A stretch of 64,000 nucleotides of DNA from Weissella hellenica (GCF_005405545.1 NZ_BJEG01000001.1:62001-126000); one strand, 5' to 3'. Counted from the first letter of the stretch, positions 16,426-25,264 are shown. Made by a program: numbers and translations. Notes: generated by a model not told the origin, from the letters alone.

Positions 16426-17178
16426 CTATTCATTTAGTTTAAATTGCCCGTTTAACGAGTCATCAATAAGGTAAGTCATTTTGTCGCCACGTACAACCAT
16501 CTCAGAAACCTCAATGGGGAGATTGTTTTGATTTTCGGCGATTTTATTAACAATAAATACTGGCGTTGTTGTATCTATATGTAGTAATTTTTGTTGTTCT
16601 TGGTTAGCAAGATCTACATTTAATTCTTTTTGTGAATGTTCAACTAGCGTATTGTAATGTGTCGCTAATGTTTTATAAAGGGACATCTTTTCAGAAACCT
16701 CTGTTAGTAAGTTTGGAAAAAATCTAGCAGGTAGCCAAGCTTGGTCGATCATTAAAGGTTCTTCATTTAATGTGAGAACCCGTTTAATGAATAGTAAATC
16801 TTCGTCGTGATTAATGCCTAATTTTTTGGCAATGCTATCATCTCGTATAATTTCGCGTTTTAAGATGATGCTTTTATGTGTACTACCTTGGGATGATGCA
16901 AACTCACTAAACCTTGCGGGACCAGTAATTTTACTACGAAGTTTTGCATCTGGATTAGCAAAAGAACCTTTTCCCTGAATTTTTACTACCCAGCCTTCTT
17001 CAGTTAATAGATCTAACGCTTTGCGAATAGTAATGCGGCTAACATTATAAATTTGACATAATTCATTTTCACTAGGCAACTTTTCAGACTGTGAAAGAGT
17101 GCCATTGATAATGGTTTGTTTTATTTCGCTATAAATTTTTTGATATAAGGGCTGCATAATACCGAGAGTTTCACTCAT
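16426..17178 (-). CDS. frlR: GntR/UTRA-family repressor, FrlR-like
   Basis: 250 residues. The N-terminal winged helix is typical (YSEIKQTIINGTL...LPSENELCQIYNVSRITIRKALDLLTEEGWV), and the C-terminal UTRA ligand-binding domain covers about residues 95-245. HutC/FrlR-subfamily proteins bind sugar-phosphate-like effectors. The gene is divergent from frlB-frlD, with a perfect operator-like palindrome in between, so it most likely represses that operon and responds to fructoselysine 6-phosphate or a related compound (inference from context). AGGAGG precedes the ATG. Confidence 0.85.
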   Translation of the reverse strand: MSETLGIMQPLYQKIYSEIKQTIINGTLSQSEKLPSENELCQIYNVSRITIRKALDLLTEEGWVVKIQGKGSFANPDAKLRSKITGPARFSEFASSQGSTHKSIILKREIIRDDSIAKKLGINHDEDLLFIKRVLTLNEEPLMIDQAWLPARFFPNLLTEVSEKMSLYKTLATHYNTLVEHSQKELNVDLANQEQQKLLHIDTTTPVFIVNKIAENQNNLPIEVSEMVVRGDKMTYLIDDSLNGQFKLNE

Positions 17179-17241
17179 GGATGGCCTCCTATTTTAATGT
17201 TATTTGTAAAACATTTATTTAATTGTATTATACATTCGACG

Positions 17242-17257
17242 ACTTGTTATAACAAGT
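17242..17257. promoter_or_regulatory. FrlR operator candidate
   Basis: ACTTGTTATAACAAGT is a perfect 16-bp palindrome of the type bound by GntR/UTRA repressors. A half-copy, TATAACAAGT, recurs at 17414-17423, just downstream of the frlB promoter. Confidence 0.6.
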
Positions 17258-17370
17258 TACTAAGTGTGTTTATCTTGCCATATGATAATTAAATTAATCT
17301 TAACGTTCGCTTTTTAGTGACGTTTAAAGGCGTTAAATTAGAAAATAAGTAGAAAAATGAGTTTAAAGTG

Positions 17371-17399
17371 TTGGCTTAATGAGTTCGTGACTTTATATT
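17371..17399 (+). promoter_or_regulatory. Promoter of frlB operon
   Basis: TTGGCT (17371-17376), a 17-base spacer, then TATATT (17394-17399); predicted start near 17406, next to the operator half-site. Confidence 0.6.
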
Positions 17400-17457
17400 A
17401 GCATATAACATCATATAACAAGTGATAAGTTCACTGGTCAGGATTAAGGAGAATGTC

Positions 17458-18435
17458 ATGAAGGAACAATTTAAACAAGAGATTAAGACAGTTATTGAAG
17501 CAACACAAGCTAAGGGGGACATTGAAAGCATCTATTTGGTTGCCTGTGGTGGCTCACATGCATTTTTGCAACCAGCTGAATATGTGTTGAGTAAAGAAAC
17601 AACGATTCCAACAACTGTTTTACCCTCACGTGAATTTATTACACGCGAACCTAAGGCATTGGGTGAGCACAGTTTGGTAGTTAGTTGCTCGCACTCTGGC
17701 ACAACGCCTGAGACAGTTGCTGCAACTAAGTATGCCCGCGAACAAGGTGCTTTGACGGTTGCCTTTGCCTTTGCAGATGAATCACCACTTGAAAAAGAAG
17801 CTGAGTATACAATTCATTATGCTTGGGGTCCAGAAACTGACGCTTCAGACCTAAATACTGGTGTTTTGTACGGTTGGTTATTTGCTTACCTAAATGTTGT
17901 TAACCCAAGTGACAAGTATGATCGTGCTTTGAAGGCTTTGGATGTTTTGAACGATGTGACAACAAAGACACGTGAACAATACACACCAATTATTGCCAAG
18001 TGGGCTTCAGAGTTGAAGCGTGAGCCAATTGTATACTCAGTTGCTTCAGGAATTAATGCGGGTCAAGCCTATTCATTTGCGATTTGCTGGTTACAAGAAA
18101 TGCAATGGGTAAACAGTGCTTACATTCATTCTGGTGAATACTTCCACGGCCCATTTGAAATTACAGACTTTGATGTACCATTCATCATGTGTGAAGGATT
18201 GGGAAAGGCACGTGCAATGGATGAACGTGCTGTGGACTTTGCTAAGAAGCACAGTGATAAGGTATATGTTATTGATAATAAGGACTTTGACATGTCATTA
18301 ATTGACGAAGATTTGCAAGATTACTATTCACAAATCGTGTCTGGTGTTGTTTATCGTTTGATTGCAGAATCATTTGCTTACGAACGTGGTCACTCACTAG
18401 ATGTTCGTCGTTACATGTGGAAGCTAGAATACTAA
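17458..18435 (+). CDS. frlB: Fructoselysine-6-phosphate deglycase (SIS domain)
   Basis: 325 residues from the ATG at 17458 (AAGGAGAATGTC ribosome site); the longer frame from 17422 starts at GTG without one. Two SIS domains: IYLVACGGSHAFLQPAEY and SHSGTTPETVAATKYA in the first, EPIVYSVASGINAGQAYSFA in the second. The QEMQWVNSAYIHSGEYFHGPFE block and the C-terminus RGHSLDVRRYMWKLEY are strongly FrlB-like. It splits fructoselysine 6-phosphate to lysine and glucose 6-phosphate in the cytosol. First gene of the operon, followed by the kinase. Substrates could include other Amadori compounds. Confidence 0.88.
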   Translation: MKEQFKQEIKTVIEATQAKGDIESIYLVACGGSHAFLQPAEYVLSKETTIPTTVLPSREFITREPKALGEHSLVVSCSHSGTTPETVAATKYAREQGALTVAFAFADESPLEKEAEYTIHYAWGPETDASDLNTGVLYGWLFAYLNVVNPSDKYDRALKALDVLNDVTTKTREQYTPIIAKWASELKREPIVYSVASGINAGQAYSFAICWLQEMQWVNSAYIHSGEYFHGPFEITDFDVPFIMCEGLGKARAMDERAVDFAKKHSDKVYVIDNKDFDMSLIDEDLQDYYSQIVSGVVYRLIAESFAYERGHSLDVRRYMWKLEY

Positions 18436-18449
18436 AAGTGGTGACGCCC

Positions 18450-19265
18450 ATGAAATTAATAACGGTAGGAGATAACGTTGCTGATACGTACGTTGATTCT
18501 CACATCTTTTATCCAGGTGGTAATTGTGTGAATGTCGCAGTTGATGCTAAAAAGGCTGGTGCAGAAGCGGTTGGTTATATGGGAGTGTTTGGTAACGACA
18601 AACAAGCTGAACATATTCAGAAAGCTTTACGTGATGAACATGTTGATTTGACTAATTGTCGTCAAATATATGCGCCTACTGCACAGCCAAGCGTCTTTCT
18701 CACGGCAGATGGTGATCGTCAATTTGCTGCTGGACCTAAAGGATCGGCACAACATTTGGTTAAATTACGATTAACATCGGAAGATATGAAAACTATTTCA
18801 GAATATGATGTTTTACATACTGGAATTGACGCTAACATCGACCAGGAACTTGTGACCTTAAAGTCATCAGTGAAAATAGGTTATGATTTTTCAGATGTTA
18901 AAGATAAGGCATATTTAGCTGAAGTATTGCCAAACGTTAATTATGCGTTTTTCTCAGGGTCAGAAATGACAGATGAAATGGCAGAAACGTTTGCTAAATC
19001 ATGTTTAGCGCAAGGACCGGATATTGTGGTCGTAACACGTGGTGCACAGCCAGCATTGGTCATGAGCAAGGATGCTTATTGTTATCAAGAACCGCAGTTG
19101 GCTGATGTTGTCGACACAATGGGTGCAGGTGATAGTTTTATTGCCGGATTTTTAGTTGCTTATACTGATACACATGATTTAGAAGCGGCTGCCTTGGCGG
19201 CCAGTCAAGGTGCGGCTAATACTTGTGGTGTTAGTGGTGGTTTTGGGCACGGGCAAGCTTATTAA
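18450..19265 (+). CDS. frlD: Fructoselysine 6-kinase (PfkB family)
   Basis: 271 residues from the ATG at 18450; in-frame GTG codons lie just upstream (18438, 18441). PfkB marks: VGDNVADTYVDSHIFYPGGNCVNVAVDAKKAGA at the N-terminus and VDTMGAGDSFIAGFLVAY with the catalytic Asp near the C-terminus. MKLITVGDN and the PGGNCVNVAV block closely resemble FrlD. It phosphorylates the 6-position of fructoselysine using ATP, the step before FrlB. It begins 14 bases after frlB. The kinase-deglycase pair makes the pathway assignment solid even though the precise Amadori substrate is unknown. Confidence 0.86.
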   Translation: MKLITVGDNVADTYVDSHIFYPGGNCVNVAVDAKKAGAEAVGYMGVFGNDKQAEHIQKALRDEHVDLTNCRQIYAPTAQPSVFLTADGDRQFAAGPKGSAQHLVKLRLTSEDMKTISEYDVLHTGIDANIDQELVTLKSSVKIGYDFSDVKDKAYLAEVLPNVNYAFFSGSEMTDEMAETFAKSCLAQGPDIVVVTRGAQPALVMSKDAYCYQEPQLADVVDTMGAGDSFIAGFLVAYTDTHDLEAAALAASQGAANTCGVSGGFGHGQAY

Positions 19266-19278
19266 TAATTAAATAAAC

Positions 19279-19363
19279 AAGTTCGAATCGTACAGCGAAG
19301 AGTTGTGCGTATCGAACTTAAGCATCAGGTCGTCAACTTATTGAGGGTCTGATGCTTAAGTTC
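19279..19363 (+). promoter_or_regulatory. Two mutually exclusive hairpins between frlD and oppA
   Basis: Hairpin A pairs AAGTTCGA (19279-19286) with TCGAACTT (19312-19319), extended by CGTACAG/TTGTGCG. Hairpin B is a perfect 15-bp stem between 19314-19328 and 19349-19363 (core CTTAAGCATCAG). They share 19314-19319, so only one can form. No T run follows. Possibly an mRNA processing or expression-balancing element that separates the enzyme genes from the transporter genes. Confidence 0.6.
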
Positions 19364-19378
19364 CATAAGGGCAGTTCT

Positions 19379-21055
19379 ATGCTGATGTCCGTTAGAAAGG
19401 GGAAAGTGGTTAACATGACTTATAAGAAAAAAGTATTAATTACCGTAGAAACACTCGTTGTTGTTGCCGGCGCTGCAGGTCTAGTCGTTAACCACGCACG
19501 CAACATTACGCGTGGTAGTACAGAAAAATTCACGATGGTGCAGACGTCACCGATTGATTCTTTGGATCCAATACTAGGATATAATCCAAGTTCAGGAACG
19601 GTCGTTGGTAACACATATGAAGGTTTGTACTCGGTGGATGACAAGAATAAGGTGCATTTAGCGTTAGCAGCTAAAGTAAAAACCTCTGAAGATGGTAAAA
19701 CTAAAACCTTTACAATTAGAAAAAATGCTAAATGGAGTAACGGCACACCAGTAACGGCCGATGATTTTGTCTTTGCTTGGCGTCGTTTAGCTAATCCTAA
19801 AAATGCATCAGGATTTAACTTTCAACCAGGAGCCGCCGGGTTAAAGAACGCAGATGATATTGTGGCTGGTAAGAAACCCGTCTCAAGTCTAGGTGTTTCG
19901 GCCGAGGGTAAGAAAACACTGGTACTACATTTAGATCGCAAGGTACCTTATTTGAATAAATTGTTATCATTTAATGCATTTGCGCCTGTAAATGAGCAGT
20001 TTTATAAAAAAGCGGGTAAAAATTTTGCCCAAAATGATCAGAATTTGATCAGTGCCGGTCCTTATAAAGTAAAGGATTGGGAGTTAGGTGATAACGAGGT
20101 TACTTTGGTAAAAAATAAGGACTATTGGGATGCAAAGCATGTCCAAGCTAAGACCGTTAAAATGAATATTATCACTGATCCGGAGAAGGCGGCCATTGCA
20201 TTTAAGGATGGTAGTGCTGATTACACCCCAATTAGTGGTCAATTAGCAACAAAGTTCAGAGAAGATAAGGCCTTTAAAACTGAGCTAGGACCTTTTACAC
20301 AATATTTGATGATTAACATGAAGAAAAAGGGCTTGGACAATGCAGATTTGCGTAAAGTCATTAATAGTTCTATTAATAAAAAAACGATTACGAATCATAT
20401 TTTAAAGGATGGTTCAGAACCAGTTAAATCGATGATTATGAAAGACTTGTATAAAGATACGACTAATAATGATAAAGACTTTGCGGACGAGTCAGCAGCT
20501 GGTTATACGTATTCACCAGCCAAGGCAAAAGCATATTGGCAAGCTGCAAAATCAGAAACGAACTTACGTGCTTTTACAATTACGTATGATGATAGTGATC
20601 CATCATATGCTAACGTAGCTGCTTATATGAAATCACAAATTGAAAAGAATTTACCAGGTATGAAGGTGACACTACAGCAACTATCTAAGAAGACACGTAT
20701 CGATAAAATGGGATCAGGTGACTTTGAAACCGTCTTAACAAGATGGGGGCCTGATTATGCTGATCCATCAGCAATTTTGAGTATGTATCAGTCTGACAAT
20801 GTCAGCAATTATGCTAAGTTTAACAGTCCAGAATACGATCAATTGTTAGCAGATGCTGCATCTAAGTATGCAGACGATACTGCTAAACGTAATGATACGT
20901 TGCAAAAAGCGAATAACTTATTGATTGATAGTGCTGCATCAGCACCGTTATATCAGTCCGGGGCACCTGTTTTGCAACGACAAAATATTCATGGCTTAGT
21001 ACAACATATTTCTGGTGTGCCTTATACATTTAAGTATGTCACTTTGAAGCGATAA
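19379..21055 (+). CDS. Oligopeptide-type ABC transporter substrate-binding protein (OppA-like)
   Basis: 558 residues from the ATG at 19379 (AAGGG ribosome site, 7 bases); a nearer start at 19415 (MTYKKK) has only a distant site. Family 5 solute-binding signature: TSPIDSLDPILGYNPSSGTVVGNTYEGLY, then KWSNGTPVTADDFVFAWRRLANP and GPYKVKDWE. An N-terminal hydrophobic stretch (KKVLITVETLVVVAGAAGLVV) follows a basic segment, but there is no lipobox cysteine, unusual for a Gram-positive binding protein; it may stay anchored by this helix. It binds peptides outside the cell. Next to frlBD, it may take up glycated peptides (inference). Confidence 0.85.
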   Translation: MLMSVRKGKVVNMTYKKKVLITVETLVVVAGAAGLVVNHARNITRGSTEKFTMVQTSPIDSLDPILGYNPSSGTVVGNTYEGLYSVDDKNKVHLALAAKVKTSEDGKTKTFTIRKNAKWSNGTPVTADDFVFAWRRLANPKNASGFNFQPGAAGLKNADDIVAGKKPVSSLGVSAEGKKTLVLHLDRKVPYLNKLLSFNAFAPVNEQFYKKAGKNFAQNDQNLISAGPYKVKDWELGDNEVTLVKNKDYWDAKHVQAKTVKMNIITDPEKAAIAFKDGSADYTPISGQLATKFREDKAFKTELGPFTQYLMINMKKKGLDNADLRKVINSSINKKTITNHILKDGSEPVKSMIMKDLYKDTTNNDKDFADESAAGYTYSPAKAKAYWQAAKSETNLRAFTITYDDSDPSYANVAAYMKSQIEKNLPGMKVTLQQLSKKTRIDKMGSGDFETVLTRWGPDYADPSAILSMYQSDNVSNYAKFNSPEYDQLLADAASKYADDTAKRNDTLQKANNLLIDSAASAPLYQSGAPVLQRQNIHGLVQHISGVPYTFKYVTLKR

Positions 21056-21103
21056 ATTTTGTTGCAGCGTATTATATGATGAAAAAATATTGCGAATGGT
21101 AAC

Positions 21104-22006
21104 TTGTTAAAAGGCAACCGGATGCTGATAGGGGTCGCCTTTTTGTTATATAACGGATTACTTTTTGAGAAAAAGGGGTTATTGTATGAAAAAATGACTC
21201 ATGAACAAGTGCAAGCATTGTATGCAAAATATGGCTTAGATAAACCTGTTTTAGTACAGTTTTGGAACTATATTAAGAATATGATGATGGGTGATTTTGG
21301 TGTTTCATATTCTCTCCAAGTAAATACACCAGTTACACAAATCATTGCACAACACTTCCCAGTTTCGTTAACAATTGGGCTGCTAGCTACCATTTTAGGA
21401 GCAGTTTGTGGCTTTGTTATGGGAATTGTCGCTGCATTAAAGCATAATACGGTGATTGATAATCTAATGACAGGTATTTCAGTTCTTGGTGTTAGTTTGC
21501 CAAACTTCGTTGTTGCCTTGATTCTATCAATTATCTTCTCATTCCAATTGTATTTGTTACCAGCTGTCTATTCAGCAGACCGGCCGTTTATTTCAATTAT
21601 CTTACCAATTATTGCATTGAGCACATTTACGATGGCATGTGTTGAACGATATGCACGATCAGAAATGATTGAGATTATGCATTCTGATTATATTCGTTTA
21701 GCGGATTCGAAAGGAATTTAGCGCCGGCAATTGGTATTAAAGCACGTTGTTAGAAATACATTAATTTCTGTCATTACTGTTTTGGCACCATTAATGATTG
21801 ACCTAATCGCCGGTAGTATGGTGGTTGAAAAAGCATTTGCGATTCCTGGTCTAGGAACCACATATATTTCAGCTATTCAAGCGAATGATTACAACGTGGT
21901 CTTAGGGATTACGTTCTTCTATGCCATTTTATTTATTGGTATTATGCTGTTTGTTGATATTTTGTATGGCATTATTGATCCACGTGTCAGATTGGATAAG
22001 GGGTGA
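21104..22006 (+). pseudogene. Broken oligopeptide permease subunit OppB
   Basis: Two pieces in the same frame separated by a TAG at 21719-21721. The first matches OppB from MTHEQVQALYAKYGLDKPV to RYARSEMIEIMHSDYIRLADSKGI. The second continues RRQLVLKHVVRNTLISVITVLAPL to the normal end IIDPRVRLDKG. One substitution (for example TCG to TAG) explains the stop. The usual first 30-40 residues, including transmembrane helix 1 and the FFLMK...PG motif, are missing: the sequence before MTHEQ (starting with TTG) is unrelated and holds a hairpin at 21109-21145 with a T run. So the subunit is damaged twice and the importer is probably not functional as encoded here. Confidence 0.85.
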
Positions 22007-22011
22007 TTAAA

Positions 22012-22935
22012 ATGATAAGAAATATGCAATCAACTACCAACAATAACGACTTTTCTTTAGCTAATCGCGAGCAAAAGGTTGATCATTATTCTGGTGAATC
22101 ACTATCGTTTATTCAACTTGTTTTTAGAAATTTTGCTAGAAATAAAGTCGCATTAATCAGTGTATTAGTCATTATTTTAATTGCATTAACCGCATTTTTA
22201 GGGCCGCAATTGAGTCATTTTAATCCCGATACACCAGATCCACAAAACTCTAATTTAACACCAGGTCAAAATGGGCATTGGTTTGGTACTGATAATTTGG
22301 GGCGTGATATCTTTACACGTGTGGCAGCAGGGACGGGCATTTCCCTGGAAGTTGCGTTTGTTGCGATGATTATTGATTTAATTATTGGTACAACGTATGG
22401 CTTAATATCAGGTTATTTTGGTGGCAAAGTGGACATTATTATGCAACGTATTACTGAAGTATTAAGCACAATTCCAATGATTATTATTGTGACATTGCTT
22501 GTTTTGGTGATGAAGCCAGGAATAACAAGTATTATTACTGCTATGATGTTGGTCGGGTGGATTAATATGAGTCGTATTGTTCGAGCGCAAGTATTAAAAA
22601 TTAAGAATGAAGAATATATTTTGGCAGCTAAGACAATGGGGATGCCTAATAGTAAAATTATTTTTTCAGAAGTTTTACCAAATGCCATGGGGCCAATTGT
22701 GACGACATTTATGTTTTCAATACCAAACGCGATTTTCTTGGAAGCATTCTTAGCCTTTATCGGTCTGGGTGTGCCAGCACCATTATCATCACTAGGAACG
22801 ATGATTAATGATGGGTATACACAAGCGATTGTTTTCCCACATATGGTTATTTTCCCAGTATTATTCTTAGCGTTAATTATGTTGGGATTTAATATTATTG
22901 CTGATGCCATTCGAGATGCGATTGAAGAAAGTTGA
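22012..22935 (+). CDS. Oligopeptide ABC transporter permease OppC
   Basis: 307 residues from the ATG at 22012, with AAGGGG about 8 bases upstream; a GTG three codons earlier is in frame. N-terminal cytosolic tail, then about six helices (NKVALISVLVIILIALTAFLGPQ), GHWFGTDNLGRDIFTRVAAGTGISLEV, the EAA-loop EEYILAAKTMGMPNSKIIFSEVLPN and the C-terminal FIGLGVPAPLSSLGTMINDGY, all typical of OppC/DppC. It forms the membrane channel with OppB. It directly follows the broken oppB and precedes the two ATPase genes. The intact frame suggests that the loss of oppB is recent. Confidence 0.92.
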   Translation: MIRNMQSTTNNNDFSLANREQKVDHYSGESLSFIQLVFRNFARNKVALISVLVIILIALTAFLGPQLSHFNPDTPDPQNSNLTPGQNGHWFGTDNLGRDIFTRVAAGTGISLEVAFVAMIIDLIIGTTYGLISGYFGGKVDIIMQRITEVLSTIPMIIIVTLLVLVMKPGITSIITAMMLVGWINMSRIVRAQVLKIKNEEYILAAKTMGMPNSKIIFSEVLPNAMGPIVTTFMFSIPNAIFLEAFLAFIGLGVPAPLSSLGTMINDGYTQAIVFPHMVIFPVLFLALIMLGFNIIADAIRDAIEES

Positions 22936-22947
22936 GGTTGGTTATTT

Positions 22948-24018
22948 ATGAAAGAGACAATTTTAAAAGTGAAGAACTTGGCTGTATCATATACAACTTA
23001 CCGAGGCAAAGTTAAATCGGTTAGAGGGCTAAGTTTTAAATTAAAAAAGGGTGAAGCCTTGGCCTTAGTTGGTGAGTCTGGTTGCGGTAAATCAGCCTCA
23101 GTGAAGCCAATTATGGGAGAACACGAAGCTAATCAAGTGATTGAAAGTGGTGAAATCATTTTTACGTATGATGGACCACAAGGTGAAGAGACTGTTGATT
23201 TGTTAAAAATCGATGATCAAAAAATGCAGCAAGAAATTAAAGGTAAGCAAATTGCCATGATTTTCCAAGACCCAATGACATCTTTGGATCCAACGATGAA
23301 AATTGGTAAGCAAATTGCGGAAGCGATTAAGACATCAAGTCATGATCTATCATCAGCTGAATTAACAGATAAAGTACGTGAATTGATTGATATGGTTGGT
23401 ATTGGTCATATCGATACGGTTATGAATCAATATCCGCATCAATTATCTGGTGGTATGCGGCAACGTATCGTGATTGCCATCGCGCTATCTAGTGATCCGA
23501 GTTTGTTAATTTGTGACGAACCAACAACGGCTTTGGACGTTACAATTCAGGCACGTATTCTTAATTTGATTAAAAAGTTACAACGAGAACGTGGTTTATC
23601 GGTTATCTTTATCACTCACAACTTGGGAGTGGTTGCCAATGTTGCTGATCGGGTTAACGTTATGTACGCTGGTAAAATTATTGAAACTGGTAGTAGCGAG
23701 GATATTTTCTTTGATCCAAGACATCCATATACTTGGGGCTTGTTGTCAGCGGCGCCTGATGTCCATGATAATGAAGAAAAGTTGCCAACCATTAATGGGA
23801 CGATTCCGGATCTAACGAAAGAAATTGTTGGGGATGCATTTGCACCACGTAATCCATACGCGTTGGAAATTGATTTTAAAGAAGAACCACCAATGTTCTC
23901 TGTTAATGAACATCATGAAGCAGCAACTTGGTTATTAGATGAACGGGCACCTAAAATTGATATGCCTGAGTTACTACAACAACGCATTATGAGAATGCGA
24001 GGTGAAGTTTATGACTAA
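22948..24018 (+). CDS. Oligopeptide ABC transporter ATPase OppD
   Basis: 356 residues. Walker A GESGCGKSASVKP, Q-loop IAMIFQDPMTSLDP, signature LSGGMRQRIVIAIAL, Walker B LLICDEPTTALDV, and switch His in FITHNLGVVA. The C-terminal oligopeptide extension (RHPYTWGLLSAAPDV...) identifies it as OppD/DppD. It hydrolyses ATP in the cytosol to drive import. It overlaps oppF by 8 bases (TATGACTAA). The start has GAGG about 11 bases upstream. Confidence 0.93.
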   Translation: MKETILKVKNLAVSYTTYRGKVKSVRGLSFKLKKGEALALVGESGCGKSASVKPIMGEHEANQVIESGEIIFTYDGPQGEETVDLLKIDDQKMQQEIKGKQIAMIFQDPMTSLDPTMKIGKQIAEAIKTSSHDLSSAELTDKVRELIDMVGIGHIDTVMNQYPHQLSGGMRQRIVIAIALSSDPSLLICDEPTTALDVTIQARILNLIKKLQRERGLSVIFITHNLGVVANVADRVNVMYAGKIIETGSSEDIFFDPRHPYTWGLLSAAPDVHDNEEKLPTINGTIPDLTKEIVGDAFAPRNPYALEIDFKEEPPMFSVNEHHEAATWLLDERAPKIDMPELLQQRIMRMRGEVYD

Positions 24019-24901
24019 AAATATTTTAGAAGTACATCACCTAAAACAATACTTTCCGGTATCTCGGCAAGAAGTTGTTAAAGCAATTGATGACGTTTCT
24101 TTTAATATTGAAAAAGGGGAAACGTTTGGCTTAGTAGGTGAGTCAGGAAGTGGTAAAACGACGATTGGTCGTGCTATTATTCGTTTGCATGATCCAACTG
24201 AAGGAAAAGTGATTTTTCAAGGTGAAACCATTTCCGGTAAATTGAACAAGAAGAATCAAGAGATGTTGCGTTCAGACATGCAAATGATTTTTCAAGATCC
24301 GATGTCATCACTAAACCCACGTAAAAAAATTAGCGATATTATTAAAGTTGGTTTGGATATTCATCGTCGCGATTTACGTGAACCTGAAAAAATGAAATTG
24401 GTTTATGATGTTTTACGAACAGTCGGACTAGATGAGTCTTTTGCGGTACGTTATCCTAAGGAATTGTCGGGTGGTCAGCGCCAACGTATTGGGATTGCAC
24501 GTGCAGTTGTCATGAATCCACAACTAATTATTGCTGATGAGGCGATTTCAGCACTTGATGTTTCAGTTCAGGCGCAGGTTGTTAATTTGTTAAAGCAAAT
24601 TCAAAAAGATACAGGGAGTGCGTTGTTGTTTATTGCGCATGATTTGGCAATGGTTCGTCATATTTCAGACCATATTGGTGTCATTCATCTAGGTCATCTG
24701 ATTGAATTAGGTACGACAGAACAAATCTTTGAGAATCCATCGCATTCGTATACCAAAAGTTTGTTAGAATCTATTCCAGTAGCAAATCCTGTCACAGAAA
24801 GAGGCAAGCAACCAACAACTTATAGCGCAACTAAAGCTGATTATGAAAATCAATCAATGGTTGAAGTTGAAACAGGTCATTGGGTGCTAACTGAAAAGTA
24901 A
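24011..24901 (+). CDS. Oligopeptide ABC transporter ATPase OppF
   Basis: 296 residues from the ATG at 24011, overlapping the oppD stop; GAGGTG precedes it. Walker A GESGSGKTTIGRAI, Q-loop QMIFQDPMSSLNPRKK, signature LSGGQRQRIGIARAV, Walker B LIIADEAISALDVS, switch His in FIAHDLAMVRH. The LNPRKK motif and C-terminal PSHSYTKSLLESIP are typical of OppF/DppF. It pairs with OppD as the ATPase heterodimer. Last gene of the frl-opp operon, closed by a strong terminator. Confidence 0.93.
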   Translation: MTKNILEVHHLKQYFPVSRQEVVKAIDDVSFNIEKGETFGLVGESGSGKTTIGRAIIRLHDPTEGKVIFQGETISGKLNKKNQEMLRSDMQMIFQDPMSSLNPRKKISDIIKVGLDIHRRDLREPEKMKLVYDVLRTVGLDESFAVRYPKELSGGQRQRIGIARAVVMNPQLIIADEAISALDVSVQAQVVNLLKQIQKDTGSALLFIAHDLAMVRHISDHIGVIHLGHLIELGTTEQIFENPSHSYTKSLLESIPVANPVTERGKQPTTYSATKADYENQSMVEVETGHWVLTEK

Positions 24902-24908
24902 AAAGATT

Positions 24909-24950
24909 AAAACACCAGAACAAAGGCATAAGTCTTTGTTCTGGTGTTTT
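24909..24950 (+). terminator. Terminator of the frl-opp operon
   Basis: A perfect 17-bp stem (24909-24925 with 24934-24950, core CACCAGAACAAAG) with A and T flanks. Confidence 0.92.
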
Positions 24951-25112
24951 GCTTAATTTCATAATTACAGTACCGATAAATCAGGAATTACACGTCATTT
25001 CCAAAGTGCGTTAATATCTAAGAAAAACCATTTTACAGACACATTTTATCTCTGTTAGAGTAAAAATATGATTAATAATTTTTTTATGTAATAAAGTAAA
25101 CGGAGAGTAAAT

Positions 25113-25262
25113 ATGAGAAAAATTAAATTGATAGTAATTTCACTAATATCTACAATTGGAGCACAGATTCCTGTATCTATTGTCCCAACCTTTATCAAAA
25201 CAGGCGTACCACAATTTGTAGTCCCTACTATTGGGTGGAATATCGAAATGGTATTGGTGTAA
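25113..25262 (+). CDS. Small cationic hydrophobic peptide, 49 residues
   Basis: Ribosome site CGGAGAG, then MRKIKLIVISLISTIGAQIP: a basic start and a long hydrophobic core, then VSIVPTFIKTGVPQFVVPTIGWNIEMVLV. It looks like a secreted or membrane-inserted peptide. I do not recognise a family. Its TAA is followed 2 bases later by the ATG of an 82-residue protein. A small-peptide plus small-partner arrangement is reminiscent of bacteriocin/immunity or toxin pairs, but no double-glycine leader or known motif is seen. Too small for usual gene finders. Confidence 0.45.
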   Translation: MRKIKLIVISLISTIGAQIPVSIVPTFIKTGVPQFVVPTIGWNIEMVLV

Positions 25263-25264
25263 TT

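Noticed and set aside
21719-21721. In-frame TAG in oppB as a recoded codon (pyrrolysine or read-through)
   Set aside because: No read-through context is seen and the N-terminus is also lost; simple decay is the better explanation.
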